Assembly: GCF_017571525.1 (NCBI RefSeq)
Contig: NZ_JAGETY010000014.1
Span: 1-64,000, forward strand
Origin: Hymenobacter sp. BT559
Lineage (GTDB): Bacteria; Bacteroidota; Bacteroidia; Cytophagales; Hymenobacteraceae
Direction of reading: 5' to 3'
DNA length: 64,000 bases
This document shows, piece by piece, positions 1 through 7,148 of this stretch. The notes under the pieces were generated by a model that was not told the DNA's origin, did no database searches, and saw nothing but the letters and a program-made list of their open reading frames with translations. Both the position numbers and the translations under genes were made by a program. Positions within the stretch are counted from its first letter, which is position 1; the number at the start of each line of letters is the position of its first letter.

Positions 1-38
1 GAAAAAGCCTCCGCACCAAGCTGTGCGGAGGCTTTTTC
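1..38 (-). terminator. Intrinsic terminator of first DUF4142 gene
   Basis: A 14-bp perfect stem (2-15 with 24-37) with a short loop and A/T-rich ends lies 18 bp past the stop codon of the lipoprotein gene at 57-656. Read on the minus strand it is GC-rich and followed by a T run. It may work in both directions. Confidence 0.8.
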
Positions 39-56
39 TATGCGCGGGGGCTAGCG

Positions 57-656
57 CTATTTCTTGGCGTCCATTTCGTGTTGGAGCTTCTCAAACATGG
101 CCAGGTGCATTTGCAGCACCGGAATATTTTTGCTTGCGTAGGCCCGAATTTCAGGGTCGCCGGTGTTGGTCGAGCCGTCCGTAAACTCCTTGATGTCATC
201 CTTATGGTCTTTCACCATCTGCTTCACGTACTCCTTGTCCAGGTCGATGCCTTTTTTGGCTAGCACGTCATTGTAGACTTTCTGTTGCTCCTCGCCCAGC
301 ACGGTGGGCAGCGTAATATTCTTTTTTGCTGCCAATGCTTTCAGCTCCGCATTGGCTTTGGTGTGGTCGCTCACCATCTTCTGGGCGGCCTGCTTGGCGC
401 CGGGCGTCTGCGCCCGCTTGGCTACCTGGCTGCCCATCTGCACTTCGAGCATGCCGCCGCTGGCGGCCTTGGTCAAAAACTCCGAGTCTTTCTCCTTGTC
501 GTCGCGCACGGCCGCATTCTGGCCCGTGCCTTTGGTGGTGCTGTCAATTTTGGCTTCGTTGGTTTGCTGGGCCTCCTTCACCGAGTCGGGCGAGGAGTTG
601 CAGCTGGCCGCCCCTAGCAGGAGGGCCGCGGCGAGCGAAAGCTGGCTGAGTTTCAT
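57..656 (-). CDS. DUF4142 domain lipoprotein (copy 1)
   Basis: This 199-aa protein starts with a lipoprotein signal peptide whose lipobox ends at Cys19 (GAASC), followed by a polar Ser/Asp/Lys linker to about residue 55. Residues about 58-195 match the helical DUF4142 family, with a FLTKAASGGMLEVQMG start and a KMVSDHTKAN segment. DUF4142 is a four-helix, ferritin-like domain common in exported bacterial proteins; no reaction is established for it. It is expected to be membrane-anchored in the periplasm. The next gene upstream is a second DUF4142 lipoprotein on the same strand, separated by a terminator hairpin, so the two are probably transcribed separately and arose by tandem duplication. 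Confidence 0.88.
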   Translation of the reverse strand: MKLSQLSLAAALLLGAASCNSSPDSVKEAQQTNEAKIDSTTKGTGQNAAVRDDKEKDSEFLTKAASGGMLEVQMGSQVAKRAQTPGAKQAAQKMVSDHTKANAELKALAAKKNITLPTVLGEEQQKVYNDVLAKKGIDLDKEYVKQMVKDHKDDIKEFTDGSTNTGDPEIRAYASKNIPVLQMHLAMFEKLQHEMDAKK

Positions 657-674
657 GTGGAAAGCAATAAAGTA

Positions 675-710
675 AAAGGGCAGCGCCTTCTACGTAAAGC
701 GCTGCCCTTT
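675..710 (-). terminator. Hairpin terminator between the two DUF4142 genes
   Basis: Perfect 12-bp stem (675-686 with 699-710) starting AAAGGGCAGCGC, located 22 bp after the stop of the gene at 732-1391 and before the ATG at 656. Read on the minus strand the stem is followed by a T-rich stretch. Confidence 0.75.
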
Positions 711-731
711 CGGCTATTCCTCAGAAGGTGC

Positions 732-1391
732 TTACATCTTCATATTGGCATCGTTCTGGGCCATCTGGAGGTGGCTTTCTACTACGGGCAGGGTTTTAGT
801 TATAAAGCCTTGCAAAGCTGGGTCTTTGGTCATCTGCTGGTGCGCGGCCATGGTATTGGCCGTCTTCTGGTGGTCGGCCACCATCTGGCTGATATACTTT
901 TGCTCGAAGGCCTTGCCCGACAGCTTTTCCATGGCCGGGGCCATGGCCTTGTGCTCGGCGTCCATATCGGTGGGCAGCTTCACGCCTTTTTTAGCGGCTA
1001 TCTGCTTGAGGTCGGCGGTGCTCTTGGTATGGTCGGCTATCATCTTGTTGGCCATTTCTTTAGCCATGCCGGTTACACCTTTGGCCAGCGCCATTTTGCT
1101 CTGCTGAATCTCGTTCTGGTCCGAGTGGGCCGCCGTCATCATAAACTCGGCATCGGTAGCATGAGGGCCGGTGGGGCCATTGGGGTCGGCCTTGCCGGAG
1201 CCGGCGGGAGCCTGGGTGGCCATTTTTGAGCTGCTGTCGCCAGCGGCGCTTCTGTTGGCCGAGGCCGATGAGTCGGCGCCCGAGGTGCCGGTGCTGCTTA
1301 TCGTGTCAGTAGTTTTGGTTTCGGTGTTGGAGCTACACGAGCTGAGGGCGAGCAGGCAGGCCGCGAAAAGGGGCAAAGAGGCGCGAAGCAT
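732..1391 (-). CDS. DUF4142 domain lipoprotein (copy 2)
   Basis: The 219-aa product begins at the ATG at 1391; a further in-frame ATG at 1427 exists but would place 12 residues before the signal peptide. The signal ends in a lipobox at Cys19 (ALSSC), followed by a Ser/Thr/Ala-rich low-complexity linker of about 55 residues. The C-terminal 150 residues form a DUF4142 domain with FMMTAAHSDQNEIQQSKMAL and KMIADHTKSTADL, clearly related to the downstream copy but well diverged. No enzymatic role is known. It is likely an outer- or inner-membrane-anchored periplasmic protein. Confidence 0.87.
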   Translation of the reverse strand: MLRASLPLFAACLLALSSCSSNTETKTTDTISSTGTSGADSSASANRSAAGDSSSKMATQAPAGSGKADPNGPTGPHATDAEFMMTAAHSDQNEIQQSKMALAKGVTGMAKEMANKMIADHTKSTADLKQIAAKKGVKLPTDMDAEHKAMAPAMEKLSGKAFEQKYISQMVADHQKTANTMAAHQQMTKDPALQGFITKTLPVVESHLQMAQNDANMKM

Positions 1392-1593
1392 AGTGATTGG
1401 AGGGGAAAAGGGAAAGTTGTGAGGCATTGATTACGAATGATTTAGCTAAAAGTTGAGCTGCTGTGTAAGCGCCTGATTTATAGCCAGCCGCACGGCGCTG
1501 CTGTTCAGGCCAAATTTTTTTTTAACCCTCATTAAACCTCCACAAAGCTGCACGCTCTCAGCTAGTACACCTTACCTCTTCCCATCCTGCCCT

Positions 1594-2445
1594 ATGCGCT
1601 ACACTACTTCTCTCCGCATGCTGGCCCTGGCTGCCCTCACCAGCGGCCTGCTGCTCACCACTAGCTGCCACCGCGCCGACGTGGTGGCCGACGACATAAC
1701 CTCGGCCGAAGACCATGGCCAGGGCGACGAAGAAAATGCCACCTCTGCCGACCTGGTAGAAGCCGCTGCCCCGCAAGATGCCACGGCCTCGGGCAGCGCC
1801 AGCATTGCCGGCCCCGCCGAGCTGAAAGCCCTGGCCTCGGGCTGCCTCACCCGCACCTATGACGCGGCCACGCGCACGCTCACCCTCGATTTTGGCCCCA
1901 CCAACTGCCTGTGCGCCGATGGCCGCTACCGCCGGGGCCAAATCACGGCCGTGTTTAGCGGTCCCTACCGCCAGGCCGGCGCGGTGGTCACCATCAACCG
2001 CACCAACTACTTCGTGAACGACAACCAGCACCTGGGCACCCGCATTATCACTAATCTGGGCAGTGGCTCGTTTGACCTGAGCGTGCAGAATGCCAGCATC
2101 ATTTTCGCCAATAACGGGGGCAGCACCTCGTGGTCGTCGCAGCGCCGCTACACCCGCACGGCGGGCTTTGGCACTGCTACCATCCTCGACGATGCCTACA
2201 GCATCACGGGCTCGCTCACGGGCACCAACCGCCGGGGTGTAACGTACACGGCCGCCATCCAGCAGCCGCTCATCAAGAAGTTTGCCCCCGGTTGCGCCCG
2301 GCATTTTGTAGCCGGCACCATCGAGCTGACCAATTCTAATGCCAAGGCCATGCTCATTAATTACGACCCTAGCGGCACCGCCGCCTGCGACAACATCGCC
2401 ACGGTCACGGTGAATGGCCACACCCGCACTATCTACCTGAAGTAG
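1594..2445 (+). CDS. Hypothetical lipoprotein, Cys-containing beta-rich
   Basis: This 283-aa protein has a signal peptide with Cys25 as lipid attachment site (LLTTSC), then an acidic Asp/Glu/Ala linker to about residue 70. The rest is predicted beta-rich (LTLDFGPTNCLCADGRYRRG, SFDLSVQNASI, TVTVNGHTRTIYLK) with several Cys residues, including a C-L-C motif, that could form disulfides in the periplasm. I recognise the overall layout as a family of conserved Bacteroidota lipoproteins but cannot name a function. It is transcribed alone, convergent with ispD. Its end is followed by a 53-bp inverted-repeat arm and a hairpin terminator. Confidence 0.82.
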   Translation: MRYTTSLRMLALAALTSGLLLTTSCHRADVVADDITSAEDHGQGDEENATSADLVEAAAPQDATASGSASIAGPAELKALASGCLTRTYDAATRTLTLDFGPTNCLCADGRYRRGQITAVFSGPYRQAGAVVTINRTNYFVNDNQHLGTRIITNLGSGSFDLSVQNASIIFANNGGSTSWSSQRRYTRTAGFGTATILDDAYSITGSLTGTNRRGVTYTAAIQQPLIKKFAPGCARHFVAGTIELTNSNAKAMLINYDPSGTAACDNIATVTVNGHTRTIYLK

Positions 2446-2450
2446 TGTCT

Positions 2451-2638
2451 GAACCACGGATTCGGACGGATTTATCGGAGTAATTGGATTTCGTAGCCGA
2501 TTAAAAAGTAAAAAGGCCACCCGGTTGGGTGGCCTTTCTTTTGTGGGTGCTGCCTCAAAGCTGGGCTAGCAAAACTGCCGTTAGCTAATCGGCTACAAAA
2601 TCCGATTACTCCGATAAATCCGTCCGAATCCGTGGTTC
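2451..2638. repeat. 53-bp inverted repeat, family E, overlapping the ispD 3' end
   Basis: Arm 2451-2503 is the reverse complement of arm 2586-2638 with two mismatches. The arms carry the words CCACGGATTCGGACGG and TTTATCGGAGTAAT. An 82-bp centre contains a separate terminator hairpin. The right arm encodes the last ten residues and stop codon of ispD. Similar CACGGATT-type words are dispersed in many bacterial genomes, so I read this as a mobile or REP-like palindromic element. Confidence 0.85.
2512..2537. terminator. Bidirectional terminator between lipoprotein gene and ispD
   Basis: Perfect 11-bp stem (2512-2522 with 2527-2537) with a GGTT loop, followed by T-rich sequence on the plus strand and preceded by an A-rich stretch that gives a T tract on the minus strand. 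It lies between two convergent genes. Confidence 0.85.
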
Positions 2639-3349
2639 AGATAGCAACGCCTCGGCCAGCAGGAGGTCTTCGGGCGTCGTGATTTTCAGGTTGCGGTAGT
2701 CGCCCTCCACCAGCTGCACCGGGTGCAGGTCATCGACCACGCTGGCATCGTCGGTGAAGGTGGGCAGCTCGGGCAGGCGATAGGCGCGGCGCAATAGCGC
2801 CAGGTCGAAGGTTTGGGGCGTTTGCATGAGGCGCAGGCGGCGGCGGTCGAGCGGCGATGAGCCGGCCGCCCCCAGCATCCGCACCGAGTCTTTGGGCGGC
2901 ACCGCCACGGCCGCGGCGCCGTGGGCGGCGGCCGCCACGTAGGCCGCCTCAATGACCGAAGCCGTGATGAGCGGGCGCACGCCATCGTGCACGGCCACCA
3001 GCGTGCCGGCTGGCGCCTCGGCGGGCAGCGCCGCTAGCCCTGCCTTCACCGATGCCCAGCGCGTAGCGCCGCCCACCACCAACGTATGGGGCAGGGTAAT
3101 CGCATACTCGGCACACAGCTGCCGCCAAAAATCGAGTTGGTCGGCTGGCAGCACTACCACCGTTTTCGTCACCCCTAGCGCCGGCTCGGCAAAGCGCCGC
3201 AGTGTGTGCAGCAGCACCGGCTCGCCGCGCAGCAGCAAGAACTGCTTGGGCCGGTCAGCGCCCATGCGCAGCCCGCTGCCGCCGGCCACCAGGATGGCGT
3301 AGCGCGGCGCAGCCGGGCTAGCTGAGGAAGAACTAAAAACGTCTGTCAT
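2606..3349 (-). CDS. ispD: 2-C-methyl-D-erythritol 4-phosphate cytidylyltransferase
   Basis: The 247-aa product matches IspD, which makes CDP-methylerythritol from MEP and CTP in the non-mevalonate isoprenoid pathway in the cytoplasm. The nucleotide-binding signature is at residues 19-36 (ILVAGGSGLRMG then KQF), with VAVHDGVRPL near the middle and QTPQTFDL further on. The length is normal for the family. The only suitable Met is at 3349; that ATG and the next three codons lie in the arm of one inverted repeat (3337-3470), while the last ten codons and stop lie in another (2451-2638). The downstream pcrB homologue at 20587 also depends on isoprenoid supply but is not linked. Confidence 0.96.
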   Translation of the reverse strand: MTDVFSSSSASPAAPRYAILVAGGSGLRMGADRPKQFLLLRGEPVLLHTLRRFAEPALGVTKTVVVLPADQLDFWRQLCAEYAITLPHTLVVGGATRWASVKAGLAALPAEAPAGTLVAVHDGVRPLITASVIEAAYVAAAAHGAAAVAVPPKDSVRMLGAAGSSPLDRRRLRLMQTPQTFDLALLRRAYRLPELPTFTDDASVVDDLHPVQLVEGDYRNLKITTPEDLLLAEALLSEPRIRTDLSE

Positions 3350-3470
3350 TGCGGGCGGAACGAAGTGGAGCGCGGCAATCTTTCCTTTCCGTTGAGCTAG
3401 GGGGTACTACCACAACGCAAAGGAAGGATTGCCGCGCTCCACTTCGTTGCGCTCGCAATGACAGACGTTT
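3337..3470. repeat. Long inverted repeat, family A copy 1 (CATTGCGAGC type)
   Basis: Arm 3337-3388 pairs with 3419-3470 with only a few mismatches over 52 bp, around a loop of about 30 bp. Characteristic words are GTCATTGCGAGCGCAACGAA and GAGCGCGGCAATC. It lies between ispD and queA, and its left arm holds the ispD start codon. Related copies occur at 58621-58740 and 63140-63243. Confidence 0.88.
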
Positions 3471-3492
3471 TACAACGCTGACTAGCCGCAGC

Positions 3493-4548
3493 TTACAGAA
3501 TCAGCATCGCGTCGCCGAAGGCGAAGAAACGGTACTTCTCCTTGATGGCTTCCTGGTAAGCTTCCATCAGCAGCTTGTAGCCGGCGAAGGCCGAGGCCAT
3601 CATCACCAGCGTGCTTTCGGGCAGGTGGAAGTTGGTAAGCAGCGAGTTAGCGATTTTAAACTCGTAGGGCGGGTAGATGAATTTATCGTTCCAGCCCTGC
3701 GTCACCTTGATGCGGCTGCTGGCCGACACTGAAGCGTCGAGCGCCCGCATGGTGGTAGTGCCGATGGCGCACACCTGGTGCTTGGTATCAATCGACTTGT
3801 TGACTACCTGCACGGCGTCGGGGCCTACGAAGAACTGCTCCGAGTCCATCTTGTGCTTGGTGAGGTCCTCTACGTCCACGTTGCGGTAGGTGCCCAGCCC
3901 TACGTGCAGGGTAATGAAGGCTTTCTCGATGCCCTTGATTTCCATGCGCTTGAGCACCTCGCGCGAGAAGTGCAGGCCGGCGCTGGGGGCCGCCACGGCG
4001 CCGATGTGCTCGGCAAAGATGGTCTGGTAGCGCTCCTTGTCAGCCGGCTCGGTTTCGCGCTTCAGCACGTCTTTGGGCACGGGCGTTTCGCCCAGCTCAT
4101 ACAACGCCTTGCGGAACTCCTCGTCGGTGCCATCAAACAAAAACTTGATGGTGCGGCCGCGCGAGGTCGTGTTGTCGATAACCTCGGCCACGATGTCCGA
4201 CTCGCCGAAATACAGCTTGTTGCCTACCCGGATTTTGCGGGCCGGGTCTACCAGCACGTCCCAGAGGCGGCCTTCTTTATTGAGCTCGCGCAGCAAGAAT
4301 ACTTCAATCTGGGCGCCGGTGCGCTCTTTTTGCCCATACATGCGGGCCGGAAACACTTTGGTATCGTTGAACACGAACACGTCGCCCTCCACGAAGTAGT
4401 CCAGAATATCTTTGAACATCTTGTGTTCAATCTGGCCGGTGGCGCGGTTTACCACCATCAGGCGCGATTCGTCGCGGTGGCGGGCAGGGTGACTGGCAAT
4501 CAGCTCTTCGGGGAGTTCAAACTTGAACTCATGCAGTTTCATCGCCAT
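3493..4548 (-). CDS. queA: S-adenosylmethionine:tRNA ribosyltransferase-isomerase
   Basis: QueA transfers and isomerises the ribosyl group of SAM onto 7-aminomethyl-deazaguanine in tRNA to give epoxyqueuosine, the penultimate queuosine step. The 351-aa protein opens with [20 protein letters not shown] and contains the family motifs [28 protein letters not shown] and [10 protein letters not shown]. Its C-terminus [19 protein letters not shown] is also typical. Length is normal. Start at 4548 gives MAMKLHEF; the second ATG two codons later is equally possible. A TACCTTTG box lies 42 bp upstream. Confidence 0.97.
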   Translation of the reverse strand: MAMKLHEFKFELPEELIASHPARHRDESRLMVVNRATGQIEHKMFKDILDYFVEGDVFVFNDTKVFPARMYGQKERTGAQIEVFLLRELNKEGRLWDVLVDPARKIRVGNKLYFGESDIVAEVIDNTTSRGRTIKFLFDGTDEEFRKALYELGETPVPKDVLKRETEPADKERYQTIFAEHIGAVAAPSAGLHFSREVLKRMEIKGIEKAFITLHVGLGTYRNVDVEDLTKHKMDSEQFFVGPDAVQVVNKSIDTKHQVCAIGTTTMRALDASVSASSRIKVTQGWNDKFIYPPYEFKIANSLLTNFHLPESTLVMMASAFAGYKLLMEAYQEAIKEKYRFFAFGDAMLIL

Positions 4549-4589
4549 GATGGGCAGTACTAGGGGGAAGTTACCGAAAATTCGGGGGG

Positions 4590-4597
4590 CAAAGGTA
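4590..4597 (-). promoter_or_regulatory. Putative Bacteroidota -7 box for queA
   Basis: TACCTTTG on the minus strand matches the TAnnTTTG -7 consensus used by the Bacteroidota primary sigma factor. It lies 42 bp upstream of the queA start. I do not see a convincing TTTG -33 element at the usual spacing. Confidence 0.5.
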
Positions 4598-4722
4598 CGC
4601 TTTTCTCGCTAGATTGTTGATGAATTGTAAGTTGAGTTTAAGAGCGCTAATAATAGCGGGCGTTTAGTAGGTTTGTCACGGCTCCGCTTGCCCGGCGAGC
4701 GCTGATTTCATTCAATGCCGCT

Positions 4723-5988
4723 ATGTTCCTGACCTTCCGCCTTATGCTCGAAAGCTTTGCCTTTGCTTGGCAGGCCCTGCGGGCCAACCTGCTGCGCACC
4801 ATTTTGTCGCTGCTAGGCGTCACGGTGGGCATTTTTTCCATCATCGCCGTTTTTATGGTGGTCGATTCGCTGGAGTCGAACGTGCGCGCCAGCATGAACT
4901 TCCTGGGCGACAAGGTTATCTACGTGGGCAAGTGGCCCTGGGTCTTTGACCCCAACCAGCCCTGGTGGAAATACTTCAACCGCCCCGTGCCTACGGTGCG
5001 CGAGTTTCGGCAGCTGCAGCGCATGCTGCCCGCTAACAGCCAGAAAGGCATTGCTATCTTCGTGCCCAAGAGCGGCAACACCTTCAAGGCGGGTATCAAC
5101 TCGGTGAGCGACTGCGCCTTTCAGGGCGTGAGCTACGAATACCGCAACGTGTCGGACGTGCCCATTGAGCAGGGGCGCTACTTCACGCCGCAAGAAGTGG
5201 AGGCGGGGCGGCCGGTGGCCATCATCGGGGCTACCATTGCCGAAAACCTGTTTCCGCAGGGCGAGCCGGTGGGTCGGCAGTTCAAAACCCACGGCCGCTA
5301 CTTCACGGTAATTGGGGTGATGAAAAAGGAGGGCAAGAAGCTGCTCGACACCCCTAGCAACGACGCCAACTGCCTCATTCCGTACGATGCCTTCGCTAGC
5401 CTCTTCGCCATGAGCAGCACCGGCATGAGCGGACCCTCGCCCAGCATCGGCGTGAAGGGCCGCGACGACGACCCCGGCCTGCTCAACCTCGAAGCCGAGA
5501 TGCGCGGCGACATGCGCATTATCCGCGGCCTCAAGCCCCGCGAGGAAGACAATTTCGCCCTCAATCGCCCCGAGATGATTGCCGATACCATCGGTAAATT
5601 ATTCAGCGTCATTGGTATAGCCGGAGGCATTATTGGCTCATTTGCCATGCTGGTAGGTGGCTTCGGCATTGCCAACATCATGTTTGTATCGGTGCGCGAG
5701 CGCACCAACATCATCGGCATCCAGAAGTCACTAGGGGCCAAAAACTACTTCATCCTGTTCCAATTCCTGTTTGAGGCGGTGTTTTTGTGTCTGCTGGGCG
5801 GGGCGGCGGGTATCTTCCTGGTGTGGCTCATCACCCTTATTCCGCAGGATGCGCTAGCCCTCACGCTGAGCGCGGGCAACATCTCGCTCGGCCTGCTGGT
5901 GTCGGTGGGCATCGGCATTCTGGCTGGTATCATCCCGGCCGTGCTGGCCGCCAACCTCGACCCAGTTATTGCCATCCGGGCCAAGTAG
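4723..5988 (+). CDS. MacB/FtsX-type ABC transporter permease
   Basis: This 421-aa protein has a first membrane helix at about residues 20-45 (LRTILSLLGVTVGIFSIIAV), a long periplasmic MacB-PCD domain (about 46-285), and three C-terminal FtsX helices with the typical FGIANIMFVSVRERTNIIGI. It ends in DPVIAIRAK, as such permeases usually do. The family exports lipoproteins, peptides or drugs, or transmits ATP-driven conformational change across the inner membrane. No ATPase gene adjoins it, so its partner must be encoded elsewhere. An internal Met at residue 8 (MLESFAFAW) is an alternative start. Confidence 0.93.
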   Translation: MFLTFRLMLESFAFAWQALRANLLRTILSLLGVTVGIFSIIAVFMVVDSLESNVRASMNFLGDKVIYVGKWPWVFDPNQPWWKYFNRPVPTVREFRQLQRMLPANSQKGIAIFVPKSGNTFKAGINSVSDCAFQGVSYEYRNVSDVPIEQGRYFTPQEVEAGRPVAIIGATIAENLFPQGEPVGRQFKTHGRYFTVIGVMKKEGKKLLDTPSNDANCLIPYDAFASLFAMSSTGMSGPSPSIGVKGRDDDPGLLNLEAEMRGDMRIIRGLKPREEDNFALNRPEMIADTIGKLFSVIGIAGGIIGSFAMLVGGFGIANIMFVSVRERTNIIGIQKSLGAKNYFILFQFLFEAVFLCLLGGAAGIFLVWLITLIPQDALALTLSAGNISLGLLVSVGIGILAGIIPAVLAANLDPVIAIRAK

Positions 5989-6174
5989 CGCCACGCTTCT
6001 GCTTCGGGCGCGAGCGCAGTAAGCAACGCGCTAGGGGCGCCCAGTACCGCCTGCTCGTTAGTCACTCGCGCGCGAAGAAGAAGCTTCGCACTGGTTTACT
6101 TATCTTCGCGCCCTTGCTTTTTATCGCCCCGCTTCCAGGAGCCGGGGCGTTTTATTTTTTCCACCCTGGCTACT

Positions 6175-7041
6175 ATGTCTAAACTCAAAAAAACCAGCAA
6201 AACCAAAGCTTCCGACGAAACACTCAACGCGGGCTCGGGCAAGACGATTGTGCAGCCCAATGTGAATGATAACAAGCTGACCAGCATCACCGAGCTGCGC
6301 CAGCAAACGGGCGGGGTGGCCAAGCTCGGCACCGACCCCGACGAGCAGCGCATCCGGAAAGCCTTCGTCGATAAAGACTGGAACGAGATTAAGATTGCCG
6401 ACAGCTGGCAGATTTTCAAGGTGATGGCCGAGTTTGTGGAGGGCTTCGAGAAGATGTCCAAAATCGGCCCCTGCGTCAGCATTTTCGGCTCGGCCCGCAC
6501 CAAGCCCGATAACCAATACTATAAGCAAGCGGAGGAAATAGCCTCCAAGCTGGTGCGCCACGGCTACGGCGTTATCACGGGCGGCGGCCCCGGCATCATG
6601 GAAGCTGGCAACAAAGGCGCCCGTGCCGAAGGCGGTAAGTCGGTGGGTCTCAACATTGAGCTGCCTTTCGAGCAGACCCACAACATCTACATCGACCAGG
6701 ATAAGTGCATCAACTTTGATTACTTCTTCGTGCGCAAGGTGATGTTTGTGAAGTACGCGCAGGCCTTTGTGGGTATGCCCGGCGGCTTCGGCACCATCGA
6801 CGAGCTGTTTGAAGCGCTCACCCTGATTCAAACCAAGAAAATTGGCCGCTTCCCCATCGTGCTCGTGGGCTCGGCCTACTGGGGCGGCCTGTTCGAGTGG
6901 ATTAAGAACGTCATGCTAGGCGACGAACGCAATATTTCGCCCGAAGACCTGGACCTCGTGCACATCGTGGACGACGCCAGCGAAGCGGTAAAAATCATCG
7001 ACGACTTCTACCACAAGTACTCGCTGTCGCCTAACTTTTAG
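6175..7041 (+). CDS. LOG family (TIGR00730) Rossmann-fold protein
   Basis: The 288-aa protein carries the LOG signature GMPGGFGTIDELFEAL (about residues 200-215) and an upstream ITGGGPGIMEAGNKGA motif that binds the nucleotide phosphate. Characterised LOG proteins are phosphoribohydrolases that cleave cytokinin riboside monophosphates or related nucleotides; many bacterial members are mislabelled lysine decarboxylases. A basic N-terminal extension of about 70 residues (MSKLKKTSKTKASD) precedes the fold. The gene is alone, with a hairpin terminator just after the stop and a TATCTTCG promoter-like box 67 bp before the start. The real substrate cannot be told from sequence. Confidence 0.92.
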   Translation: MSKLKKTSKTKASDETLNAGSGKTIVQPNVNDNKLTSITELRQQTGGVAKLGTDPDEQRIRKAFVDKDWNEIKIADSWQIFKVMAEFVEGFEKMSKIGPCVSIFGSARTKPDNQYYKQAEEIASKLVRHGYGVITGGGPGIMEAGNKGARAEGGKSVGLNIELPFEQTHNIYIDQDKCINFDYFFVRKVMFVKYAQAFVGMPGGFGTIDELFEALTLIQTKKIGRFPIVLVGSAYWGGLFEWIKNVMLGDERNISPEDLDLVHIVDDASEAVKIIDDFYHKYSLSPNF

Positions 7042-7058
7042 GGCGCGCTTATTGTGCC

Positions 7059-7086
7059 AAAAGCCGGACGGAAACGCCCGGCTTTT
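7059..7086 (+). terminator. Intrinsic terminator of LOG-family gene
   Basis: Stem AAAAGCCGG (7059-7067) pairs with CCGGCTTTT (7078-7086), followed by further T residues. It is 17 bp past the stop codon at 7041. Confidence 0.85.
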
Positions 7087-7148
7087 TTGTTGCTCAGTTA
7101 CGGAGGCCGGTATTTCCGTAGTTCTACTAGCCCGACCTTTGCCTCATC

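Noticed and set aside
1558-2520. Long minus-strand open frame opposite the Cys-rich lipoprotein gene
   Set aside because: Its Gly/Ala/Arg-rich translation has no domain, and the plus-strand frame has a proper lipoprotein signal and coding-like codon use. It is a shadow frame of GC-rich sequence.
4647-4913. Small minus-strand frame overlapping the MacB-like permease start
   Set aside because: It has no recognisable domain and lies opposite conserved permease sequence.
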